Assembly (NCBI GenBank): GCA_964638815.1
Contig: CAZXBB010000051.1
Span: forward strand, 1 to 11,055
From: CAZXBB01 sp964638815
Lineage (GTDB): Bacteria > Planctomycetota > Phycisphaerae > Phycisphaerales > SM1A02
Length of the DNA stretch: 11,055 nt
Direction of reading: 5' to 3'
The notes under the pieces are model-generated. The model worked only from the letters and a program-made list of their open reading frames with translations. It ran no database searches and was not told the DNA's origin. Position numbers and translations under genes: made by a program. This document shows positions 1-5,158 of this stretch, one piece after another. The stretch's first letter is position 1. Every line of letters starts with the position of its first letter.

Positions 1-389
1 TCGTCCGCGTCGCTCAGGTTGTCGTACACGTCGGCGAGCTTGATCAGCCGCGCGGTCCACGGCGCGACCGCAAGCTGCGCGTCGTACGCGCGCTCGCGCT
101 CCGGCTCGACGAGACGCATGTCCTTGCTCATCGCGGCGCACAGATCGGCCACTTCGGCGCCGAACGACCCGGCGATCTCGTCGTAGTCGCAGCCCGTGTC
201 CTCGATCAGGTCATGCAGGTAGGCCGCCGCGAGAACCGCCGGATCGTCCACGCCGAAGACGACGGCGATGATCATCGCGACACGGGAGGGGTGGGCCGCG
301 TAGGGCGTACGGCCGTCTTTGCGAAGCTGGTGCTCGTGGGCCCGCGCGCTCATCGAGGCGGCGGCCATCCAGATCGGGGGAGTCGTCAT
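1..389 (-). CDS. HD-domain (p)ppGpp hydrolase-like protein, C-terminus cut by window edge
   Basis: The 129 visible residues match the hydrolase half of RelA/SpoT and the single-domain small alarmone hydrolases (MESH1-like), metal-dependent enzymes that remove the 3'-diphosphate from (p)ppGpp in the cytoplasm. Visible in order: HQLRKDGRTPYAAHP (residues 20-34, with metal-ligand candidate His33), the HD signature LHDLIEDT (58-65: His59, Asp60, Glu63, Asp64) and KLADVYDNL (117-125: Asp120, Asn124), equivalent to the KLADRLHNM motif of Rel proteins. The HD fold begins almost at the N-terminus, as in stand-alone hydrolases, but a downstream domain cannot be excluded because the gene leaves the window. 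The ATG at 389-387 overlaps the ispF TGA as ATGA, so translation is probably coupled to ispF. Family call is firm; alarmone as substrate is inferred, since other nucleotide pyrophosphohydrolases share this fold. Confidence 0.85.
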   Translation of the reverse strand, partial: MTTPPIWMAAASMSARAHEHQLRKDGRTPYAAHPSRVAMIIAVVFGVDDPAVLAAAYLHDLIEDTGCDYDEIAGSFGAEVADLCAAMSKDMRLVEPERERAYDAQLAVAPWTARLIKLADVYDNLSDAD

Positions 390-892
390 GACGCCGAGGA
401 TAGCAGCACCACCGCGTGCACCTCGACCGCTCGCCCCTCCCCCACCGCATCGACGCCTTCGTGCGTCTTGCCCTTCACGTTGACGCGCGACGCATCGCAC
501 CCGAGCAGCTCCGCGAGGTTGGCGATGATCTCGTCCCGACGCGCGCCGAGCTTCGGCCGCTCGCAGATCACCGTGACGTCGAGGTTGCCGACGGCGTACC
601 CGGCGGCGGTCATGCGCCCGGTCGCGGCCCGGAGGAACCGCGCGGAGTCGGCCCCCTCGTGAGCCGGGTCCGTGTCGGGGAACAGGCGGCCGATGTCCGG
701 TGCGCCGATCGCGCCGAGGATCGCGTCCGTGACCGCGTGGTAGAGCGCGTCGCCGTCCGAGTGACCGACGGGCCCGAGCGGGTGCTCGAACCGCACGCCG
801 CCCAGCACGAACGGGCGCCCCGCCCCCTCGGGAGCGCAGGGCTCGAGGCGGTGGAGGTCGTAGCCGTGGCCGATGCGGGAGGCACTCTGCAT
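386..892 (-). CDS. ispF: 2-C-methyl-D-erythritol 2,4-cyclodiphosphate synthase
   Basis: IspF converts CDP-methylerythritol 2-phosphate to the 2,4-cyclodiphosphate with release of CMP, the fifth step of the non-mevalonate (MEP) isoprenoid pathway; the family works as a cytoplasmic homotrimer with a divalent metal. From the ATG at 892 the protein has 168 residues, a usual length. Visible motifs: RIGHGYDLHRL (6-16, metal ligands Asp12 and His14), GHSDGDALYHAVTDAILGA (43-61, third ligand His44), DIGRLFPDTDP (66-76), GNLDVTVICERPKL (102-115) and NVKGKTHEGVDAVGEG (138-153, Glu145). The last loop is KGKT-type instead of the enterobacterial KATTTEK form. A TTG at 901 would add three residues, but the ATG is preferred because a TAnnnT hexamer ends 7 nt upstream of it and the family starts close to RIGHG. 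The downstream HD gene overlaps by 4 bp. Confidence 0.96.
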   Translation of the reverse strand: MQSASRIGHGYDLHRLEPCAPEGAGRPFVLGGVRFEHPLGPVGHSDGDALYHAVTDAILGAIGAPDIGRLFPDTDPAHEGADSARFLRAATGRMTAAGYAVGNLDVTVICERPKLGARRDEIIANLAELLGCDASRVNVKGKTHEGVDAVGEGRAVEVHAVVLLSSAS

Positions 893-899
893 GGGGGTC

Positions 900-905
900 A
901 AAATA
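900..905 (-). promoter_or_regulatory. Candidate -10 element for leaderless ispF transcript
   Basis: On the minus strand TATTTT is followed by seven bases and then the ispF ATG at 892, with no Shine-Dalgarno site between. This spacing would put the transcription start on the ATG itself. No -35 hexamer is recognisable. An imperfect palindrome (GGGAGC, 4-nt loop, GCTCCC; 908-923) lies immediately upstream. The hexamer is seen; its role is inferred. Confidence 0.45.
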
Positions 906-970
906 CAGGGAGCGGCGGCTCCCGGCGGACGATCTCACGTCGCGTCCGATGCGTAACCGATATGGTGTCC

Positions 971-996
971 GGGTCGGCCTGACGGGTCGGCCTGAC
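971..996. repeat. Perfect 13-bp tandem duplication in divergent spacer
   Basis: GGGTCGGCCTGAC occurs twice in a row without a mismatch (971-983 and 984-996). It lies in the 179-bp spacer between divergent ispF and the lipoprotein gene. It could be a recent slippage product or a paired protein-binding site. The rest of the spacer holds an AT-richer stretch near 950-965, a plausible promoter for the lipoprotein, and a C/G-rich run at 1010-1060. Confidence 0.9.
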
Positions 997-1071
997 CGCC
1001 CGGCCCCCGCCGCGCCACTGCCGCGCACTGCCTCGCGCCCCCCCGGGGGAGGCGCCCCCAGGAGTCGTCCG

Positions 1072-1602
1072 ATGTCCCATCGCGTCCGGTCCCCCCGCGC
1101 CGTCCTCTCCGGTATCGCCCTCGCCGCCGTGGTCGCCGGCGGACTGACGCTCGCCGGCTGTCACCGGCCGCACGGGGCGTTCATACCGTATACCGGCGGC
1201 TCGTACACGTACTTCTCGACCGAGACGATGCCGAAGACGCTCCGCCTCATCGACTTGCGGTCGTCGGACGTCTTCTTCGAGATGGACATCCCGCCCGGCA
1301 AGCAGCTCACCATCGACTTCGTCGACGGCGACGGCGACGATCCCGTGCAGACGCCGGATCTCATGCGGTACGAGATCTTCGACCTCGGCACGGAGACCGG
1401 CAAGCTGACCAACGCGATGAGCGTCCCCGGCGCCTCGAGCCGCATGATCGAGGTCGTGCTCCGCGACGGCGTCGAGTACATCACCGCGGCCCCCGACCGC
1501 AGCCTCCGCACCGACGAGCTCGCCGACCGCCCGGCGTGGTGGACTCCGGAGGGCGGGAAGCTGCCGGACGATGACACGGGGCTGACGATCTACGACGATT
1601 AG
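1072..1602 (+). CDS. Lipoprotein of unknown function
   Basis: A 176-residue protein begins with a basic N-region, a hydrophobic stretch (residues 11-27) and a good lipobox LAGC (27-30), so Cys30 should be lipidated and the protein anchored to a membrane facing the periplasm. The mature part is rich in beta-prone and acidic stretches: YTGGSYTYFSTETMPKTLRL (40-59), a central FFEMDIPPGKQLTIDF (68-83), an acidic DGDGDD run (85-90), AWWTPEGGKLP (155-165) and an acidic C-terminus. No catalytic motif or named domain is recognised; the first half resembles, from memory only, short lipoproteins common in planctomycete genomes. The start is set by GGAG at 1061-1064, seven bases before the ATG; an in-frame extension to about 949 would bury the signal peptide and is rejected. 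It is transcribed alone, divergent from ispF. Confidence 0.85.
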   Translation: MSHRVRSPRAVLSGIALAAVVAGGLTLAGCHRPHGAFIPYTGGSYTYFSTETMPKTLRLIDLRSSDVFFEMDIPPGKQLTIDFVDGDGDDPVQTPDLMRYEIFDLGTETGKLTNAMSVPGASSRMIEVVLRDGVEYITAAPDRSLRTDELADRPAWWTPEGGKLPDDDTGLTIYDD

Positions 1603-1620
1603 GCGCGCGACGTGGCGCCT
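1601..1620 (+). terminator. Weak hairpin after lipoprotein gene
   Basis: AGGCGC and GCGCCT form a 6-bp stem with an 8-nt loop, starting inside the TAG stop codon of the lipoprotein gene. There is no T-run after it, so a terminator role is only a possibility. Confidence 0.3.
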
Positions 1621-1644
1621 GCGGGCCTCGTGGGACGTTCGGGG

Positions 1645-1658
1645 CGGTCGCGCGACCG
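1645..1658. promoter_or_regulatory. 14-bp perfect palindrome, candidate operator of the mutase promoter
   Basis: CGGTCGCGCGACCG equals its own reverse complement. If transcription starts at the ATG at 1679, the palindrome spans about -34 to -21, between where the -35 and -10 elements should be, a typical place for a repressor or activator site. The palindrome is seen; a binding protein is inferred. Confidence 0.45.
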
Positions 1659-1666
1659 GGCCCTGC

Positions 1667-1672
1667 TACCAT
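1667..1672 (+). promoter_or_regulatory. Candidate extended -10 for leaderless mutase transcript
   Basis: TGCTACCAT contains a TGn extension and the hexamer TACCAT, which ends six bases before the ATG at 1679. No Shine-Dalgarno site precedes the gene, so an mRNA starting at the ATG is the simplest reading. This argues against the alternative GTG start at 1673. Confidence 0.45.
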
Positions 1673-1678
1673 GTGAGC

Positions 1679-3352
1679 ATGAGCACTGTCCAGAACACCA
1701 AAGCGAGCGCGGCGGCAGCCGCGCCGGCGCATGATCCCGAGACGGTCACGATTTCGGGGTACGTCCTCGACGAGAAGTACGGGCCGGACGACGGCCGCAC
1801 CGTCGATCCGAACGATCCTTCGCGGCCGCATGAGCGCATCGGGCTGCCCGGAGCGTTCCCGTTCACGCGGGGCGTGCACCCGGGCATGTACCGGCAGCGT
1901 CTCTGGACCATGCGGCAGTTCGCCGGGTTCGGCTCGGCCGACGACACGAACGCGCGGTTCAAGTACCTGCTCGACAACGCGAAGGGCACGAAGGCCAACA
2001 CGGGCCTCTCCACCGCGTTCGACCTGCCGACGCTCATGGGCCGCGATTCCGACGATCCGCTCTCCGTCGGCGAGGTCGGGCGATGCGGCGTCGCGATCGA
2101 CACGATCGAGGACATGCACCGCCTCTACGCGGACATCCCGCTCGATGAGGTCACCGTCTCGCAGACGATCAACGGGCCAGCCGCGATCATCTGGGCGATG
2201 TACCTCGCGATGGCGAAGCAGCGCGGCTTCGACTGGAACAGGCTCGGCGGCACGCTCCAGAACGACATCCTGAAGGAGTTCCACAGCCAGAACGAGTTCA
2301 TCTATCCGCCGGAACCGTCGGTGAAGCTCGTCGTCGACACCATCGAGTTCCAGACTCAGCACGTTCAGCGCTGGAACAGCGTGTCGATCTCCGGCTACCA
2401 CATCCGCGAGGCCGGCTCGACCGCGACGCAGGAGCTCGCCTTCACGCTGCGCGACGGGATGGAGTACGTCGAGTGGTGCCTCCGGCGCGGCATGGACGTG
2501 GACGCGTTCGCGCCGCGGCTGAGCTTCTTCTTCAACGCCCACAACGAGTTCTTCGAGGAGATCTGCAAGCTCCGCGCCGCCCGCCGCATCTGGGCGACGG
2601 CGATGAAGGATCGCTACGGCGCGAAGAGCGAGCGTTCGTGGTGGATGCGCACACACGTGCAGACCGCGGGGTGCTCGCTCACGGAGCAGCAGCCGCTGAA
2701 CAACATCGTCCGTGTCGCGTACCAGGCGATGGCAGGCGTGCTTGGCGGGTGCCAGTCGCTCCACACCGACTCGATGGACGAGACGCTCGGCCTCCCGACC
2801 GAGACCGCCGTCCGCGTCGCCCTTCGCACGCAGCAGATCCTCGCCCACGAGACCGGCGTCCACCGCACCGTTGACCCGCTCGGCGGCTCGTGGTTCATCG
2901 AGTCGCTCACCGATCGCATGGAAGCCGACGCGAACGAGATAATCGCCGCCATCGACGACATGGGCGGCGTCGTCGGCGGCATCCACCAGGGCTACTTCCG
3001 CCGCGCGATCGCCGAGGCCAGCTACCGGTTCGGCCAGGAGATGGAGGCGGGCGACCGGCTCATCGTCGGCGTGAACGCCTACCAGGACGGCAACGAGAGC
3101 CACCAGGTCGAGATCCTCCAGATCCCGCACAAGGTCGAGGACGAGCAGTGCGCTCGTCTCGAGGATTTCCGCAATCGCCGCGACGACGACGAAGTCAGCC
3201 GCGCGCTCGACGAGATCCGCCGCGCCGCCCGCGCCGACGAGAACGTCATGCCCGCGCTCGTCGACGGCGCGCTGCACTGCTGCACGCTCGGCGAGATGGT
3301 GCAGGCGATGGCGGACGTGTACGGGCGGTACACCGGCGGGCCCGAGTGGTAG
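1679..3352 (+). CDS. B12-dependent acyl-CoA mutase large subunit (methylmalonyl/isobutyryl-CoA mutase family)
   Basis: This 557-residue protein is the substrate-binding TIM-barrel subunit of the adenosylcobalamin-dependent acyl-CoA mutases, which rearrange the acyl carbon skeleton by a radical mechanism in the cytoplasm. Family motifs: FPFTRGVHPGMYRQR (61-75), WTMRQFAGFG (76-85), GLSTAFDLPT (109-118), GTLQNDILKEFHSQNEF (191-207), SISGYHIREAG (236-246, catalytic His241), PRLSFFFNAHNEFFEE (279-294), GGCQSLHTDSMDE (356-368) and DPLGGSWFIE (399-408). It stops before any B12-binding domain, so a separate small subunit (not in this window) is needed. At the positions of Tyr89 and Arg207 of Propionibacterium methylmalonyl-CoA mutase it has Phe81 and Gln204, the pair known from isobutyryl-CoA mutases, so methylmalonyl-CoA is probably not the substrate. 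An in-frame GTG at 1673 is an alternative start. The DUF3052 gene follows after 9 bp. Confidence 0.93.
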   Translation: MSTVQNTKASAAAAAPAHDPETVTISGYVLDEKYGPDDGRTVDPNDPSRPHERIGLPGAFPFTRGVHPGMYRQRLWTMRQFAGFGSADDTNARFKYLLDNAKGTKANTGLSTAFDLPTLMGRDSDDPLSVGEVGRCGVAIDTIEDMHRLYADIPLDEVTVSQTINGPAAIIWAMYLAMAKQRGFDWNRLGGTLQNDILKEFHSQNEFIYPPEPSVKLVVDTIEFQTQHVQRWNSVSISGYHIREAGSTATQELAFTLRDGMEYVEWCLRRGMDVDAFAPRLSFFFNAHNEFFEEICKLRAARRIWATAMKDRYGAKSERSWWMRTHVQTAGCSLTEQQPLNNIVRVAYQAMAGVLGGCQSLHTDSMDETLGLPTETAVRVALRTQQILAHETGVHRTVDPLGGSWFIESLTDRMEADANEIIAAIDDMGGVVGGIHQGYFRRAIAEASYRFGQEMEAGDRLIVGVNAYQDGNESHQVEILQIPHKVEDEQCARLEDFRNRRDDDEVSRALDEIRRAARADENVMPALVDGALHCCTLGEMVQAMADVYGRYTGGPEW

Positions 3353-3355
3353 CCT
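3350..3355 (+). promoter_or_regulatory. Candidate internal extended -10 before DUF3052 gene
   Basis: TGGTAGCCT carries a TGn extension and the hexamer TAGCCT, which overlaps the mutase TAG stop and ends six bases before the ATG at 3362. No Shine-Dalgarno site is present. It could give the DUF3052 gene its own leaderless start within the cluster; the alternative is simple readthrough from the mutase. Confidence 0.35.
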
Positions 3356-3361
3356 GACCCG

Positions 3362-3772
3362 ATGCCGACCGCCGGGTACTCAGGAACGCCGCTCGCGAAG
3401 AAGCTCGGCTTCAAACCGGGGTTCCGCGTGCAATTCGTCGGCGCGCCCGCGGACTACATGAAGCTGCTTGGCCGGCTCCCGGACGACGTGACGATCGCGA
3501 CGGCGACACGCGGGACCTTCGACCTGATCCACCTGTTCACGAAGCGGGCGGCGGACCTCGAGCGCCGGCTTCCGAAGCTGAAGGCGGCGCTCGCGAAGGA
3601 CGGCATGCTCTGGATCTCGTGGCCGAAGAAGACGTCCGGCGTCGCGACGGACCTCAGCGAGGACGTCGTGCGCGAGACCGGCCTGGCGGTTGGACTCGTG
3701 GACATCAAGGTGTGCGCGGTCGACGAGACGTGGTCCGGGCTCAAGTTCGTGTATCGCCGAAAGGACCGCTGA
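3362..3772 (+). CDS. DUF3052 family protein
   Basis: A small 136-residue, predicted cytoplasmic protein of the DUF3052 family, whose biochemical function is not known to me. Recognition rests on the N-terminal MPTAGYSGTPLAKKLGFKPG (1-20), the following FRVQFVGAPADY (21-32), the central FDLIHLFTKRAADLERRLP (53-71), the LWISWPKK segment (83-90) and the C-terminal VDETWSGLKFVYRRKDR (120-136). The layout suggests a Rossmann-like alpha/beta fold, resembling the C-terminal half of a methyltransferase fold without an obvious SAM-binding glycine loop; that is inference. No signal peptide or membrane segment. It sits 9 bp after the acyl-CoA mutase and 19 bp before the alcohol dehydrogenase on the same strand, so it is probably expressed with them. 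DUF3052 genes occur in many contexts, so proximity to a mutase does not by itself show a link in function. Confidence 0.88.
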   Translation: MPTAGYSGTPLAKKLGFKPGFRVQFVGAPADYMKLLGRLPDDVTIATATRGTFDLIHLFTKRAADLERRLPKLKAALAKDGMLWISWPKKTSGVATDLSEDVVRETGLAVGLVDIKVCAVDETWSGLKFVYRRKDR

Positions 3773-3791
3773 GCGAGGATGGGCGGCAACG

Positions 3792-4817
3792 ATGAAGGCC
3801 TGCGTGCTTCACAAGCCGGCGCCGATCCGAGAGCGACCGCTCGCCTGCGAGGAGGTCGCCGACCCGACGCCGTCTCCGGGGGAGGTGCTCATCCGCGTCC
3901 GCGCGTGCGGCATCTGCCGGACCGACCTGCACGTCGTCGAGGGTGAGCTGGCCCGACGCCGGATGCCCGTCATACCCGGCCACCAGGTGGTGGGCGTCGT
4001 CGAGCGGCACGGAGACGGCGTCGAGTCGCCCGCCGTGGGTGCCCGCGTCGGCGTCGCGTGGCTGCACTCGACGTGCGGCACGTGCCGCTTCTGCGCAAGC
4101 GGGCGCGAGAACCTCTGCGACGACGCCGCGTTCACCGGCTGGACGTGCGACGGCGGCTACGCCGAATTCGTCACAGCGCCCGCCGCGTTCGTCTACGAGA
4201 TTCCCGCCGCGCTCGCGGACGACCGCGCGGCGCCGCTGCTCTGCGCGGGGATCATCGGCTACCGGTGCCTGCGTCAGTGCGGCATCGGCGACTGGGCGGG
4301 CGCGCGGCTCGGTCTCTACGGCTTCGGCGCCGCGGGTCACATCGCCATCCAGATCGCGGTCGCCCGTGGGGCGGAGGTCTACGTCTGCACCCGCGACCGC
4401 ACCCGGCACCAGGTGCTGGCCGAAGAACTCGGCGCGACGTGGGTGGGCGGCGCGGTCGACCCGCCGCCCGTGAAGCTCGACGCGTCGATCATCTTCGCCC
4501 CGGCCGGCGAGATCGTCCCACCGGCGCTCGCGGCCCTCGACAAGGGCGGCACCCTGGTGCTCGGCGGCATCCACATGTCGCCGGTGCCGCCGCTGGAGTA
4601 CGAGCTGCTCTACCACGAGCGCGTCGTGCGCTCCGTGGCGAACAACACGCGGGCCGACGGCCGCGCGTTCCTCGCGGAGGCGGCGGCGGTGGGCGTGAGC
4701 ACTCGGGTGCAGACGTTCCCGCTCGCGGACGCGAATGAAGCCCTCATCGCGCTGAAGCACGACGCGATCAAGGGGGCCGGGGTCCTGCGCGTCCACGCGA
4801 ACGGCGAGAACGGCTGA
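3792..4817 (+). CDS. Zinc-dependent alcohol dehydrogenase family protein
   Basis: A 341-residue medium-chain dehydrogenase, usual family length, expected to oxidise an alcohol or reduce an aldehyde with NAD(P) in the cytoplasm. Catalytic zinc ligands are Cys42 in ACGICRTDLH, His64 in PGHQVVG and Cys151 in LLCAG; the structural zinc site is Cys95, Cys98, Cys101 and Cys109. The nucleotide-binding turn is LYGFGAAGH (175-183). The usual Glu after His64 (GHE) is Gln65. Overall it looks closest to the group called zinc-binding alcohol dehydrogenase family protein rather than to classical ethanol dehydrogenases; the substrate is not readable. The ATG at 3792 starts the canonical MKACVLHKP; the in-frame upstream stretch from 3690 lies inside the DUF3052 gene and is rejected. 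GAGG at 3775-3778 is a loose ribosome binding site. Last gene of the plus-strand cluster, with the palindromic repeat block after it. Confidence 0.92.
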   Translation: MKACVLHKPAPIRERPLACEEVADPTPSPGEVLIRVRACGICRTDLHVVEGELARRRMPVIPGHQVVGVVERHGDGVESPAVGARVGVAWLHSTCGTCRFCASGRENLCDDAAFTGWTCDGGYAEFVTAPAAFVYEIPAALADDRAAPLLCAGIIGYRCLRQCGIGDWAGARLGLYGFGAAGHIAIQIAVARGAEVYVCTRDRTRHQVLAEELGATWVGGAVDPPPVKLDASIIFAPAGEIVPPALAALDKGGTLVLGGIHMSPVPPLEYELLYHERVVRSVANNTRADGRAFLAEAAAVGVSTRVQTFPLADANEALIALKHDAIKGAGVLRVHANGENG

Positions 4818-4858
4818 GCAGCCCGTTGAAGAACCGGAGCCGAACCGCCGCGGTTCCG

Positions 4859-4968
4859 GTGTGCCCCGGTCCTGTGCTCTGACAGGGCCGGGTGGGTCAC
4901 CCATGCAACCACGGCTTCTGACGTTCGTTGCCCACCCGGCCCTTGCCGAGCCAGGGACCGGGGCACAC
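4859..4968. repeat. Palindromic element copy 1
   Basis: An outer perfect 14-bp stem pairs GTGTGCCCCGGTCC (4859-4872) with GGACCGGGGCACAC (4955-4968). An inner perfect 13-bp stem pairs AGGGCCGGGTGGG (4884-4896) with CCCACCCGGCCCT (4931-4943), enclosing a 34-nt loop. Between the stems are two 11-nt bulges; the left one can form a competing small hairpin (CCTGT/ACAGG, 4871-4886), so a cloverleaf-like alternative fold is possible. Being palindromic, both strands can fold. The similarity to copy 2 extends about 10 bp upstream (CGCGGTTCCG). Confidence 0.88.
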
Positions 4969-5017
4969 AAGCCTTTCAACGGTCGGCCGGATTCGACGTC
5001 GCGCCGTCGCGGTTCCG

Positions 5018-5127
5018 GTGTGCCCCGGTCCTGTGCTCTGACAGGGCCGGGTGGGCCACCCATGGAACGACGGCTTCGGAGCCTCGTCGCCCACCCGGCC
5101 GTTGCCGAGCCAAGGACCGGGGCACAC
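5018..5127. repeat. Palindromic element copy 2
   Basis: Same length and orientation as the first copy; I count about 10 differences in 110 positions, most of them in the central loop. The outer 14-bp stem (5018-5031 with 5114-5127) is unchanged. The inner stem (5043-5055 with 5090-5102) has one mismatch from a C-to-G change at 5101. The outer arms are therefore more conserved than the loop. Confidence 0.88.
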
Positions 5128-5158
5128 AACCTTTCGGCGCGTTGCAGTTCTTCAACTT

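Larger units (their letters stand above)
4825..5156. repeat. Palindromic repeat block with outer 10-bp inverted repeats
   Basis: The convergent gap between the alcohol dehydrogenase and the sulfotransferase is filled by a block bounded by GTTGAAGAAC (4825-4834) and its exact reverse complement GTTCTTCAAC (5147-5156). Inside are two direct copies of a 110-bp palindrome, 159 bp from start to start. A related 8-bp pair, CCGTTGAA (4823-4830) and TTCAACGG (4975-4982), brackets the first copy. No transposase or plausible coding frame is present; short reading frames through it are by-products of the repeat. It may be a non-autonomous mobile repeat, a bidirectional terminator, or both. Confidence 0.85.

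Noticed and set aside
949..1071. N-terminal extension of the lipoprotein to a start near 949
   Set aside because: It would translate the 13-bp tandem repeat and place the signal peptide internally; the GGAG at 1061-1064 clearly serves the ATG at 1072.
1481..3277. 598-codon minus-strand reading frame antisense to the mutase
   Set aside because: The plus-strand frame encodes a complete acyl-CoA mutase with all family motifs. The antisense frame is open only because high G+C sequence lacks stops, and its composition (Arg, Val, Asp, Leu rich, no motif) is typical of a shadow.
4859..5127. CRISPR array
   Set aside because: Only two copies of a 110-bp palindrome with one 49-bp spacer; repeat length and structure do not fit, and no cas gene is present.
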